Assembly: GCA_963580285.1 (NCBI GenBank)
Contig: OY757026.1
Coordinates: 66,713,396 to 66,777,395 of the forward strand
Origin: Lucinisca nassula
Taxonomy: Eukaryota; Mollusca; Bivalvia; Lucinida; Lucinidae
Direction: 5' to 3'
Length of the DNA: 64,000 nt
A program made the position numbers and the translations under genes. The notes under the pieces are model-generated. The model saw only the letters and a program-made list of their open reading frames with translations, did not search any database and was not told the origin of the DNA. Shown piece after piece: positions 21,590 through 32,204 of this stretch. The stretch's first letter is position 1. Each line of letters starts with the position of its first letter.

Positions 21590-21727
21590 CAGGACATGTG
21601 ACTCACACGACTCACACTGACACCTAATTAGTTTCAAGACATCTTCCGGTGCAAAAGAAGTACATTTTGGCACTGTTGACAGGATTGTGAAGTTTTTTCT
21701 CGAAGCATTCCAAATTCTCCTGGTGCC
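21590..21727 (-). pseudogene. HAxSGxDT-family coding fragment, C-terminal piece
   Basis: On the minus strand this piece reads MAPGEFGML and, in a second frame, TSFAPEDVLKLIRCQCESCE. It is the downstream continuation of the fragment at 23138-23525 once the hAT-like insertion is skipped. The late motif ending in Cys residues (LIRCQC) is familiar from large uncharacterised invertebrate proteins often linked to transposons; the function is unknown to me. A frame change between the two motifs shows decay. It abuts the broken end of the BEL element. Confidence 0.6.
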
Positions 21728-21735
21728 ATATCTGG

Positions 21736-22570
21736 CAAGGTTGGGCGGTCAAAAACCAGGGCGGTTTTAACCGGTTAAAACTGCCCCGGACAATACTCCC
21801 AGAGTGGTCAATACTGGACGATTGAAATTTTGAGTGGGGAATTGAATATTTTTGTGTTGAAATGCCAAAGCTACTGAAACTAGTTTGTTGAAGTTTTGGT
21901 CTCTTTGTTGGAGGCTGATCATTTGATAGAGTTTTAGGTTCAGATATTTCTTCAAGTGACATCTTAGCATTTTTTTCTTGCTTTTCAGCCCTAAGGCATT
22001 TTAATCTATGTCAGCGCTAACTTCAACATTACAGTCTATGTACCTTACACTGTTTTTAGTTGTCTTCCAAAATGGTGAAGAAGTTCCAAATTGGGTCTTT
22101 ATTGGGTCTTTATGATGAATTCGTTTTTGACACTTTCAGTAACAGCTTGATGATAAGATACTATCTAGATTGCAGATAAATAAACATGTCAAACATTAGG
22201 AATAAAGCCTGGTGTCAGTGTATAATACCCCTATTAGGGATATGTGATTGGTTACTTTGGCACTAAGATCTTTGCCACACTCACTGCCGTGGCAGCTTTT
22301 GCACCTTTTAATCTGTTTTGACAGCAACTTACAGATGTTGCATATACTTAAATACCTGTTCTCATCCATATATGTACTACTGTATAACTGTTAAGACTTC
22401 TAGTCAACTAGAAGTTAACTAAAGTTAACTCCCTAGTTAACAAAAGCGGGAAATGGAGTTGACTAGGAGTTAACTCCATGTCTGAATGAAGTTGACTTGG
22501 AGTCAACTAGGGTGTCAAGAATCGTCTGAATGGTACTGTATACTGCAAATATATCAGTGAATCCTCAAAA

Positions 22571-22637
<67 letters not shown>

Positions 22638-23129
22638 TACAATCTGGTACAACAATTCTTCTATTCTGTCAAACAAAATAGGACCTTCCATAAATCCTTC
22701 AAAATCCATGATAAATTCAGCTTATTCATATTCCAGTAAATTAAAATATGAACAATTAATCTAACCTTTAAAGGATGGTTATAAATTAAATAGATTGTTT
22801 GATTGAAAAGAACATACCTATCTACATTTCATTGAGTCAATCCAACCTCTTCGGTTGAACATAAATAATGTCTTTTGACTTCTGAACAAATAAAAAAGAC
22901 CTCAAATAATTACAGTTATTAATAAAAACTATTTTGTCTTGTTCACTGATGGAAATATTGTCTAACCTCATGTACATGATGTAGGAGGGGAGGGCAGAAG
23001 GGAAGCTTTTAAGACCAGATAACAACAGGACAGAGGCATATACTCCAGTGATTTAATCGACCACCAATCAACCGGTTTTAACCACTGGCCCGGTCAATAC
23101 TCATATTGACTGGATTTTTGCCAACCTTG
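21736..23129. mobile_element. hAT-like transposon remnant, 1.39 kb, 8 bp target duplication
   Basis: Flanked by ATATCTGG at 21728-21735 and 23130-23137. The ends are CAAGGTTGG and its complement CCAACCTTG, followed by imperfectly matching inner sequence with GGTTTTAACCGGTTAAAACTG-like motifs. An 8 bp duplication plus a CA-G-G-type terminus is the hAT signature. A minus frame near the left end (MSLEEISEPKTLSNDQPPTK) could be an N-terminal scrap of a hAT-type protein, but no transposase core is present. It contains an (AG)n run at 22580-22634. Confidence 0.78.
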
Positions 23130-23137
23130 ATATCTGG

Positions 23138-23525
23138 TTGGTCCGAATCAAGGGCATGTTTCCACACAGATGCTTGGAAGTGTGCTTGTTTCACATTTTC
23201 TGTGAATGATTCTGTAGTTGAAGAAAGAGAGGATAACTTTGGCACTGATTAAGAGGATTTACCAACTTTTGGTGGCCACTTTAATAGCCTTGTTCTGGAC
23301 ATACTGTCTCAATGCGGGTACCCATAACAAGCTGACACCAAGTATGTGGCCTCTTTTATAACATCGGGAAAAGCTGCTGTTGCATCACCTAATTTACGCA
23401 GTTGATAACCCGCTCTTAATATCTTCGACACTTTGGCTTTACCAATCCCATAATAACGGGTCACCGTGTCAGAGCCAGATATAGCATGCGCAGAAATCAA
23501 GTCTGGGATAATTTTTGTGTTTTAC
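23138..23525 (-). pseudogene. HAxSGxDT-family coding fragment, N-terminal piece
   Basis: Minus strand: KIIPDLISAHAISGSDTVTR then YYGIGKAKVSKILRAG, a recognisable H-A-(I/L)-(S/T)-G-x-D-T motif followed by a G-I-G-K stretch, and ENVKQAHFQASVWKHALDSD near 23160-23220. The frame shifts at least once near 23300. Proteins with this motif are abundant and uncharacterised in molluscs and cnidarians, and probably travel with mobile elements; an XPG/FEN1-like nuclease relation is only a guess. The hAT-like element at 21736-23129 is inserted in it. Confidence 0.65.
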
Positions 23526-23567
23526 CTCACCAACTGTTTTTCTGTCCTTAGCGGGAGATTCAACGAC

Positions 23568-23690
23568 CGTCCTTGCTGTGACAGGGCCTGAGATGCCATT
23601 TCATCTCAGTGTCGGGTAAAAGCCCCTCAAAATTGGAAGCAACATCTCCAAAATGATCCATAAAGCGTTGACGGGGTCGTTAAACCTCAA
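23568..23690 (+). mobile_element. SINE-A 3' fragment
   Basis: GACAGGGCCTGAGATGCCAT to GGTCGTTAAACCTCAAATTA; 5' truncated. A second, smaller scrap lies at 23950-24035 within the microsatellite that follows. Confidence 0.7.
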
Positions 23691-24270
23691 ATTAAACCTA
23701 CCTACATACCTACCTACCCTTCCGCCCACCCATCCGCCCGCCTGTCGACCTGCCTAACTACCTACAATCTCAAACACCACTCACTCACACTACCTACATA
23801 CCTACAAACCAACCCAGTCCCTACCTAGCTACCTACTTACCTAAGCACTTTGCTACCTATCTAAGTTTTTAACTGCGTATTTTAACTACTTTCTTACCTT
23901 ACGTACCTACTTACCCACCCACCAATCCAATCTTCCTACCTACCTACCTACAACTTGGAACCCTATTCGTTTCATTGGTGAACAGGGCGTGAGATATCAT
24001 TTCTTCTCAATTGACCTTTACAGGTCAAACAAACAAACCTTCCTACCTACCTACCTACCCATCCATCCATCCAACCATCCGGCCAGCCACCTACCCTACC
24101 CTACCCTACCTTACTACTTGCTGAGCATGTAACTACCTACCCAAATACTAACTACCTACTTACCTACCTTTATATTTACCTACCTACTTACCAACCCACC
24201 TACTTACTGTCCTTCACACCTACCTACCTATCCACCCACCCACCCTACCTACACACCTACCTACCCACCA
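23691..24270 (+). repeat. Degenerate (TACC)n microsatellite
   Basis: About 580 bp of TACC/CTAC repeats with many substitutions, seeded directly at the A/C-rich tail of a SINE-A fragment and interrupted by another SINE scrap. Growth of a microsatellite from a SINE tail is a common route. Confidence 0.85.
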
Positions 24271-24479
24271 CGTGGAAGTTAGAAGTAAGGAGATAGAAAT
24301 TAGAAGTAGGAAGTTAGAAATGTCTTGTGTTAACAGGTATACATTTGGTAACCATCTTGGATGCCATATCTGTTTGACAAATTTTGAAATGTAATAGAAA
24401 TCAAGCCATAACTTTCCCGAATAGCAATCAGTGATCAATACGAATTGTTTCTAAGAAATTGATCTATATATTTTCCAAA

Positions 24480-24830
24480 AACGAAAAAAAAACAATACAT
24501 TATTAGCAGCCTTCTTGGATGCCAACTTGCTATTTTGTGGTATTACATTCTCGTTAGACTTGTTGTGGGCAAGTCTGTTGCACAAACATCACTATATAAG
24601 TAATATATTGAATTAAACAACCATGTGTAGCCAATTATTTGGCGACATACGTCTGTAATTATGTTTAAACTGCCATCTTGGTCGCCATCTTGATTTTCTC
24701 AAAATGCTCAATGATGTCAGGGTGACATCAGTCAGATTCTTCAAATACAATACCCGACCAACAAAAATCAGCAAAGAAAAAAACCTTTGAACCGCATTTC
24801 CAGGTCAAGCTGGGCTTCTGCTGGACTACT
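24480..24830 (-). repeat. Right arm of the long-range inverted repeat
   Basis: Inverted homologue of 15771-16100 (see that entry). It contains a GATGTCAGGGTGACATC palindrome (24712-24728) and two GCCATCTTG copies. Confidence 0.6.
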
Positions 24831-24894
24831 CCCTCTAATGCGATATATAGTGTAGCACTGCAGGAGAAAAATAGTTAAATACTACAAAATAATT

Positions 24895-25183
24895 TACATT
24901 ACGAAAACACGGCTATACAAATACAATGACTATTTTACCGCCGAAAAATCGAAAATTTTATGATGAAAAATTGTGATATTTTTCTTATTTCTGATCAAAA
25001 TATAGATTGTGGATACTCGTTAGAACCGCCTCGATGAGGCGGTTCTAACGAGTACCCAAAATCTATATTTTAGAGCAGAATTAAGAAAAATAAGGTTTAC
25101 CCCTGTGAACCCCAGTTTCACCATATAAAAGTGGGGTTCGAGGGGGTCAAAATTATATAGGCGTGTTTTCGTGATGGTTACTG
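24895..25183. mobile_element. MITE with P1 palindrome at its centre
   Basis: The ends read ACGAAAACACGGCTATACAA and, as complement on the right, ACGAAAACACGCCTATATAA. The 71 bp palindrome 24999-25069 lies between them, with arms AATATAGATTGTGG-ACTCG and TTAGAACCGCC. The copy at 33485-33768 has the same ends and the same centre. No coding capacity. Confidence 0.75.
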
Positions 25184-25432
25184 CGCTATTGAAACGATTT
25201 AAGTTGATGTATGTGTGTAAATAATGAACACCCCTGTAAACCCTATTATCTATATAAAGTGGGGTATGTACGTCTATTCATTTCACAACTTGATGCGATG
25301 GGAGTACTTACCATTCTGTTTTATAATGTTTGGCGGGTGTCTCCTGAGAAATGGACTGTTCAGCCGGGGTTTCGTTTTCATTGTTTTGCTGTAAACAAAC
25401 AGGATTGATCAAGGTCATGAAAAAGTGTCCTT

Positions 25433-25579
25433 CCCAGCAGGCACACGTCGCCAGTGCAGCGGCAAATCAACTTCGTGACGTTGCAGTGACGGTTGCACCG
25501 ACGTGGATGTGACGTATAAACATCATGACGTTATACCGACGTTGATATAACGTCACAATTACGTCATGTGCCTGCTTGG
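25433..25579. mobile_element. 147 bp MITE made of ACGT-containing repeats
   Basis: The ends are CCCAGCAGGCAC (25433-25444) and its near complement GTGCCTGCTTGG (25568-25579). The inside holds eight ACGT tetramers, several as GTGACGT or ATGACGTTAT, spaced 10-25 bp apart. Such a cluster of CRE-half-site-like motifs could bind bZIP factors, but I see no adjacent gene start. Confidence 0.7.
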
Positions 25580-25734
25580 TTATTTCATAGTTGACCAGGA
25601 AAGGTTCGGGCAAGACTGAACGCGCAGGCCCGTCAGAGCCTTTTCTGCTCGCAGAAATACATTCAAGGGGACAGTTGTTCAAAACATCGTTACATGTACA
25701 TTCAAGGGGCCAGTTGTTCAAAACACCGTTAGTT

Positions 25735-25768
25735 GTGAGTAGCTTTTGTTTAGACAAAAGCTACTCAC
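25735..25768. repeat. Perfect 15 bp stem hairpin
   Basis: GTGAGTAGCTTTTGT, a TTAG loop, then the exact complement. Part of the motif recurs at 25808-25840. Just upstream, ACATTCAAGGGG-CAGTTGTTCAAAAC is repeated in tandem (about 39 bp unit, 25660-25725). Confidence 0.8.
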
Positions 25769-25884
25769 ATTTTTTTTTCAGCAAAGGTAACTAATATTTT
25801 GCTGAATAAAATGTGAGTAGCTATATGCAAAAGCTACTCCCTTTTTTCAGAAACCCCCCAAAATATTAGATATTGCATTTGCCA

Positions 25885-27010
25885 TTTGTTGTCCCCCGAC
25901 GTTAATCGAAGGGTCTTTAGTAATGGGTTCGTCCGTCAGTCAGTCCGTCTGTCCGTAGACACAATATTGTCTCCGCAACAACTCATACAGTTTTCAAGGG
26001 ATTTGGATGAAACGTTCCAGTTATTGTTCCCATGACCTGAAGAGGATCATATTTTATTGAGGTCATGTTCGACTGATTTTTACCAGAGTGACGGCCTTTG
26101 TCAGGTTTTGCCATTTTATTAATAGAAGTTTTTGTCTCCGGAACTCCTCTTACATTTCTCAAAGGGTTTTGGTGAAACTTTCCAGTTAAATTGTTTCCAC
26201 GACCTGAAGATGTATCATATCTTATCGAGGTAATGCTCAACGGATTTTTACCAGAGTGCTGGCCCTTTGTCAGTTTTTGCCATTTTATCAACAAAAGTTT
26301 TTGTCTCCACAGCTCTTACATTTCTAGAGGGATTTTGATGAAACTTGCCAGTTATCATTCCCATGACCTGAAGATGATCATACTTTATCAAGGTCATACA
26401 TGACTGATTCTTACCAGAGTTATGGGCCTTATGGCTCTTTGTCAGGTTTTGCCATTTTACGAGCCTATCAATAGAACTTCTTTCCTCCCCAACTCCTCCT
26501 GCATTTCTCAAGGGATTTTGATGAAACATTCAATGTATTGTACAACTGACCTGAAGATGGTCGTATTTTATCGAGGTCATGCTCGGCTGATTTATGTCAG
26601 AGTTATGGCCCTTTGTCAGTTTTTTCGATTTTATCAACAGTAAGGTTTGTCGTTGCAGTTTTCAGTGGATTTAAGTGAAACATTCCAGTTATCGTTCCCA
26701 TGACCTGAAAGGGAACATATTATACCGAGGTCACACTTGACTTCTTTTTCCAGACTTACGGCCCTTGTCAGTTTTAGCTATATTAGCAACAGAAATTCTC
26801 GTCTTCGAAACTCAATCCTCCTACGCTTTTCATAGGATTTTGATGAAACTTTCCAATCGTTGTTTCATTATTGATCATATTTTACAGAAGTCACTGTGCG
26901 TATGTCCGTCCATCCGTAGACATAATCTTGTCTGCGCAACTGCTCCCCCATTTTTCAAAGGATTTTGATGAAACTTTCCAGTTATTATCCCCATGTTCTG
27001 CAGATGATCA
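25885..27010 (-). mobile_element. Tandem-core element, ~165 bp units
   Basis: Starts with a CCCCCGACGTTAATCGAAGGG-like hairpin and a GTCCGTCAGTCAGTCCGTCTG run, then about six diverged units (GTCTCCGCAAC... GATTTTGATGAAAC... TGACCTGAAGATGATCATA...). Another CGTATGTCCGTCCATCCGTAG run appears near 26900. The (CCGT)n end is on the left here, the mirror image of the elements at 36.6-41.2 kb, so it lies in opposite orientation. Confidence 0.6.
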
Positions 27011-27277
27011 CCAAGTTTGGCGGGGGCTATTATGGATTCGCTTTGGTGCATCGCGTCCCGACCTGTACCCTCCCGTGGCATTTCAATATTGCTTATAACT
27101 TTGGTTATCTTTGGTGAATTGCTTTGCATTTTTGGAAAACATTCACGTTGTATCAAGACTCTCCATTTAGTGAGAGGGCCTGGCCTGTAAATGTCGATGG
27201 GTATCACTAGATTGGGGTATGCAAACTAATAGTGCATACCAGTAGAATGCCTAACTCTTATGCTTCTGATGTTATCT

Positions 27278-27563
27278 TGTTTGTTTGTTTGATTTAAGGT
27301 TTAACGTCCCCGTCAACACTCTATAGGTCATTTTGGAGACGTTGCTTCCAATTGTGTGGGACTTTTACCCGACATTGAGATGAAATGACATCTCAAGCCC
27401 TGTCGTCCAATGAAACCAATAGGGTTTATAAGCATGGGCAGCCCGACTAGCACTGCTTTGCCTGGGCAGGCTTCGATCTTCTTAAGCGGTTTACAGTACT
27501 CGTGTGCTGCGTGGAAGCATCATGCAGCCCATCTATTTCTTCAAGCCCGATAGGCGGGGGCCG
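27278..27563 (-). mobile_element. SINE-A retroposon, perfect 14 bp target duplication
   Basis: TTCTGATGTTATCT at 27264-27277 and again at 27564-27577. The minus insert has a TGTTTGTTTG tail complement and a GGCGGGGGCCG head complement. Confidence 0.92.
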
Positions 27564-28057
27564 TTCTGATGTTATCTCAAGCAGGGAATATGCACACTGA
27601 CCCTTTATGTAGAATCAGTGCTGCTTTGTTGTACCTGATTTCTTAGTTAAAAAAAAAAGGAAAAGAAAAGAAATACCCATTTCAAGCCAAGGAGCTTGAA
27701 GTAGTTTCTCGTTTATTTCTTAAAATCTTATTTTACGATTTCGAAGAAGGACACTTCTTGGCTTATGTTTCTGAGTCATTTTCTCTGTATCAAAATTCTG
27801 TTCACACACGCGAATATGCTCTTGATATCTTAAAGGCAACGTTTTTTTTTCTCCGCCGCTTCATAAGCATGGATATGCTGCAGTCTCTGATTTTTGGCAA
27901 AATTTACCTTTTGCCAGGTGTCACATACAACCGCCATGTTTTGTTGTTTTGTTTTTGCCCTGCAGTAAATCCTGATTCGCGATTTGATTGCTTAACCAAT
28001 TAACATGAAGAAATTTAACCAATCAGGTCGCGACCTGCAAAGATGTAAACAAACAAG

Positions 28058-28177
28058 ATGGCGGACCGTATGCAAGCAGTATTTTTCAGAATTAAGGGAT
28101 TTGTAGTAGGCCTAAACCGGATCTTTTGTGATTTGAAGTTAGCGGCGGAAAAAAATGGGTCACCTAATGTATACTAA
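28058..28177 (+). CDS. Possible short open frame with good start context
   Basis: AAACAAGATGGCGGACCG resembles animal gene starts, and the same TCACAATATGGCGGAC-like setting occurs at 44688. The frame is only 39 codons (MADRMQAVFF...) and ends at TAA 28175. It could be a first exon of an unrelated gene or a chance frame. No downstream exon was found. Confidence 0.15.
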   Translation: MADRMQAVFFRIKGFVVGLNRIFCDLKLAAEKNGSPNVY

Positions 28178-28239
28178 GACCAAATTGTCGGCCTCGAAAA
28201 ATGGTCGCTTACATAAATATTAACACAGAAATCAATATA

Positions 28240-28444
28240 CAGTAGAATTCCGCTATTAAAACCACCTAAAATTAAGACTAGATCTGCTTTAAAAAGGTTA
28301 TTGAGAAGGTTTCAGTTATTCTTTCTTTGTGTTTTCTACAATCAGTATCTCCTGATAAGAGATCACCTTTGGGATAGTTCAAAAGTGGTCTTTAAGACCA
28401 CTTTTGAACAGTTCCAGAGGTGGTCTAATATAGGAATTTTACTG
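28240..28444. mobile_element. 205 bp pogo/Tigger-like MITE
   Basis: Flanked by TA (28238-28239, 28445-28446). Ends CAGTAGAATTCCGCTATTAA and, as complement on the right, CAGTAAAATTCCTATATTAG; both continue into ACCACC. CAGTAGAAC/T ends with TA target sites are typical of pogo-class MITEs. A partial copy is at 30897-30957. Confidence 0.78.
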
Positions 28445-28707
28445 TATTAACTGGGAAGTGTTCAACCTTCGATTTTCTTCTATTTTATTTCTTCGAAAAT
28501 CGTAAAAACAATAAAAACTGTAAATATTAACGTCAAGCACCTTTGAAGTATGCTGTCTTAAACCCGACGTCATCATGTAATGTCGCTTTTTATTTGCTGG
28601 TATTTCATTACGATAACACACCCGTGTGACATAGTGCATATTTCTCATCTCCAAAATGTCTACTTTTCTGTTGAAAATCCCTGATATTTTTCTTATAAAT
28701 ACTGCAA

Positions 28708-28776
28708 ACATAGGTCGTGGGTGCTCGTTAGAACCGCCTCATGGAGGCGGTTCTAACGAGTACTCACAACCTATGT
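28708..28776. repeat. Palindrome family P1 (69 bp)
   Basis: ACATAGGTCGTGGGTGCTCG then TTAGAACCGCC in the left arm, matching complement to 28776, centre TCATGGA. It has the same middle as 24999-25069 but lies outside a recognisable MITE. Confidence 0.85.
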
Positions 28777-28910
28777 CTTGGAGTAAAAATAATAAAAATA
28801 ATGTGGGGTATAGGGGGGTCTTCATTTCACGGACTAGTTCACGTAATGTGGTTTTACGCAGCTCACAGCGTTTGCCGCTTTGTGCAACGATTTTAACAAA
28901 GCAACCGACT

Positions 28911-29091
28911 GCATTAGAATGGGAATAACTATTGAACATTGTCATTTGGGGAAGTAAATCTCGGTTTTACGGTCGCGAATATACGTTTTACGGCTCCGCT
29001 CACGCGTCGTCGTAAAACAAAATTTCCGACCGTAAAACCTCCGATTTACCTCCCCAAATGATAATTATGAATACAGTTATTCCCTAAATGC
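28911..29091. mobile_element. 181 bp foldback MITE
   Basis: Left GCATTAGAATGGGAATAACT, right complement GCATTTAGGGAATAACTGTA. Arms of about 70 bp match through CATTTGGGGAAGTAAATC and GGTTTTACGGTCG to a CG-rich centre. No coding capacity. Confidence 0.8.
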
Positions 29092-29340
29092 TAAGAGCTA
29101 TCGTCCCAAGTATCATTTCATCTGTTTACATGTACCTGTCCGGCTCCAAATATAGTGTCCTTCTAGACAAACAAAGGCAGCGGAACCCACTGTAGCTACT
29201 CGTAGTAAAACCCGTCATCACACATCGCCAGTGACACGTGGCGTACTTCACAAGCCCAGATTTCTGTGCATTTATGTCTAAAAGTAAAAACAAAAAAATA
29301 ACAACATATACATCGATTTTATTGTCAATCCAATGACTCA

Positions 29341-29588
29341 AACACCACTACTGCTACTGCTCCTGCTACCACTACTTCAACTACTGCAGTTACTTCTACA
29401 ACTACTATGTGTGCTATTAGGGCTACTTCACTACTACAACTCAATTCATTTCAGTGTTGGGTAAAAGTCCTACAGGTTTCGAAATGGCCTAATATTTTTG
29501 ACGGGGGCATTAAACCTCAATTCAAGCAAACTAGTACTAGAAATACTATTGTTGCTGCTGCTGCTTGCTGCTACTACTACTACTACTT

Positions 29589-29635
<47 letters not shown>

Positions 29636-30278
29636 GAACTACTTCTACCGCTACTTCTTCTACCGCCACTGTCACAACAACTACTACTACAACAACAACA
29701 ACTACTACTATTACGGCCCCGCCCATCGGGGCTTTGAAGAAATAAATGGGCATTGTGGTTCCACGCAGAGCTGAAACCGACATCACACGAGTACTGGTAA
29801 ACCGCTTAGAGGATTAAGTGTGCCCAGACAAAGTGGCGCGAGTCGGACCGTCCATGCTAATGCAACGACTCCAAAGTGACCTATACATGTTGACGGGGAC
29901 GTTAAACCTCAAATCAAACAAAACTACTACTATTGCTACTGCCACTACTACTACTACTACTACTCTACTATTACTTCTGCTACTACTACTTTTACTACTG
30001 CTACTACTACATTATTTGCATTGCTACAGACACTACTACAGTCGGGCGCATCCTTCGACCCCAGCGGTTTCCTTGGGTGGTATGGCTTGAGATGTCATTT
30101 TATGTCGGGCAAAATTCCCACAAGATTGGAATAAACGGCTCCAAAATGACCTAAATAGTGATGACGGGGACGTAAATCCTCACTACTACTACTACTACTA
30201 CTACTACTACCACTTGTATTACTACCACACACACTTCTGCCACTTCCACTTCCTTTACTGCTGCGACTACTACTACTG

Positions 30279-30337
<59 letters not shown>

Positions 30338-30504
30338 GCATCATAGAAGCCTCCGTGGTCGAGTGGTTACGCTACTCGCCTTGTAAACCAGGGATCGCAG
30401 GTTCGATCCCGGGCTTCTCCAGACTTTCGGACGAGTCTTTAAACCGAGGTCCCGTCTCCGTATGACCTTAGCTGTTGGTTGGACGTAAAACTGAAACACT
30501 CACT

Positions 30505-30543
<39 letters not shown>

Positions 30544-30838
30544 GACCCCGCCAATCGGGGCTTGAAGAAATAGATGGGCTGCATGATGCTTCCACGCCCA
30601 CGAGTCCTGGTAAATGGCTTAGAAGATCTAAGTGATCTGCCAAGTGTCGGACCGTCCATGCTTATAAACGCTATTGGTTTCATTGGGCGGCAGGGCTTGT
30701 GATGTTATTTCATCTCAATGTCGGGTAAAAGTCCCACAAAATTGGAAGCACCGTCTCCAAATGACCTTTACAGTATTGACGGGGACATTAAACCTCAAAT
30801 CAAACAAAACAAACTACTACTACACGTAATACTTCCAG

Positions 30839-30871
<33 letters not shown>

Positions 30872-30890
30872 TACTACTACTACATCACCC
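29341..30890 (+). repeat. (TAC)n microsatellite field with nested SINE pieces
   Basis: About 1.5 kb in which TAC/CTA runs (29572-29640, 29928-30015, 30182-30215, 30265-30335, 30508-30542, 30836-30885) alternate with SINE-A fragments (29440-29525, 29715-29920, 30045-30180, 30543-30805) and one SINE-C. The long Tyr, Thr or Leu frames here are artefacts of the trinucleotide repeat. Confidence 0.88.
30346..30506 (+). mobile_element. tRNA-headed SINE-C (V/RUDI-like), intact promoter boxes
   Basis: GAAGCCTCCGTGGTCGAGTG head with an A box TGGTCGAGTGGTTACG (30356-30371) and a B box GGTTCGATCCC (30400-30410). A conserved block AAACCGAGGTCCCGTCTCCG and a CACTCACTCACTAC tail follow. Known: molluscan V-type tRNA SINEs have this arrangement. 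Both pol III boxes look usable. It is inserted in, or has spawned, the TAC array. Confidence 0.82.
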
Positions 30891-31249
30891 ACGCCCATTG
30901 GTCTTAATACCACTTTGAACAGTCCCAAAGGTGGTCTTAATACAAGAATTCTACTATACTTACAAACGTTAAACAAGAGGAATACACAAACAAAAACTGT
31001 CCTCCTTTCAATGTCCATATTGTAAGCAATATCTTATACCATCTTTATGTAATTGTGTAAGTAAGTAAGTAAGTAAAGTAAGTAAATTGTACTCTGTACT
31101 CAACCCAAAACTTAATGCATGAACTGTGCGACACACACGTACAACAAGAATTAAAATCAAAGCGCCAAAGACACTGAAATGACATACAGTTATATTCTAT
31201 GAGAAATTCATGACAATGTTTAAACTTAGATAGGTTCTGCTAAGTTCTG

Positions 31250-31375
31250 CAACGGATGGTCAAGTGGTTCCTCCCCTGATACTCTAGTTTTCGACCACCT
31301 TAGTTTAACGATCGGCTCGATATGAGTGAAATAATCTTGAAAGAGCCTTATAACAAAAAAAAAAAAAAAAAAAAA
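31250..31375 (+). mobile_element. SINE-B 3' fragment with poly-A
   Basis: CCTGATACTCTAGTTTTCGA to TGAAATAATCTTGAAAGAGC, the 3' half of the SINE at 9428-9649, here ending in a 21 bp A run. Confidence 0.7.
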
Positions 31376-31555
31376 ACCCACCTTACATAAAGCCATTCAA
31401 AATTCAAAAAGAAGTTTTGCATTTAAGTATTGTCTATATACCTGTGGTATTATTAAGTGTTGTTCGATGTTTCGAATTTTAAAAAGAAATATTTTATCCC
31501 AAAACGTTTTCGTTTTTAAAATAAAACATTTGTAAACTGACCAAAATTGAAAGGG

Positions 31556-31775
31556 GACTTCTACCCGAAAATGAGATGAAATTACATCTCAAGCCCTGCC
31601 ACCCAGTGAAACAAAAAGGCTTTTATAAATTGGACGGGCTCACTCACACCACTTTACCTGGACAGGCTTAGTCCTTTTAAGCGGTTTACCAGTACTCACG
31701 TGTGGTCAGTTTTAGCTCTGAGTGGAAGCACCATATAGCCGAATCCATTTCTCCGAGCCGCGTGGGCGAGGGCCA
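31556..31775 (-). mobile_element. SINE-A, tail-truncated
   Basis: Minus copy lacking its extreme tail; GACTTCTACCCGAAAATGAG to GTGGGCGAGGGCC. From 31776 to 32220 I see no gene or named repeat. Confidence 0.75.
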
Positions 31776-32204
31776 CTATAGTTCGCCTAGGGTAAGATAG
31801 AATTGTCTTTGGTTATAGAAATGTGAAACAGTTGACAGATACTAATCGCATGGGTAGATATGTAGATTAATTAGCAGCCATGCACGAACTCGGCAGTTTG
31901 GAGAAATACTGGTTATAAAATTATGTGATGTCAGATTGAATTTATCATAACGCGGCTAAACAATTTATAACGATTTCACTTATATATTATATGCAGTGCT
32001 CTCTTCATCCATACATCATAGAGCTCGCTATTCCAAACAGTGTTGTTTCTTTTTGTGAGGAGGGGAGGGGGTGTTAAAAACTTAAGACCATGTGAGTCAC
32101 TACACAGGTATGTTCACTCAAATAAAGTTGTAAAAGTGTCCTCGTACAACTTTCATAGCGCAGATTATATTGAACACTGAGTTCACTCAGAATCATTTTG
32201 AAAA

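Larger units (their letters stand above)
17202..21602 (+). mobile_element. BEL/Pao LTR retrotransposon remnant, integrase and 3' LTR lost
   Basis: One reading frame (frame 1) carries gag, protease, RT and RNase H from 17305 to 21498. It is interrupted only by in-frame stops at 17608, 17845, 20278, 21061 and 21064, and ends at 21499. Homology then continues for about 70 bp in another frame (21531-21602; LLLPKSDYYTQLIIDHVH), matching the start of the integrase zinc-binding region. The element stops abruptly there, at the junction with an unrelated minus-strand coding fragment. The rest of integrase and the 3' LTR are absent, so the copy cannot be autonomous. It is typical of an old, degraded insertion. 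Confidence 0.93.

Noticed and set aside
21736..23129. 3' LTR of the BEL element
   Set aside because: The sequence does not match the region upstream of the primer site, and it has its own inverted ends and an 8 bp target duplication placing it in the neighbouring minus-strand fragment.
29498..29774. Poly-Thr, poly-Tyr or poly-Leu proteins
   Set aside because: Translations of the TAC/CTA microsatellite in different frames.
30346..30420. Functional tRNA gene
   Set aside because: A and B boxes are present, but the acceptor stem does not pair and a conserved SINE body and tail follow; a second diverged copy exists at 15455-15611.
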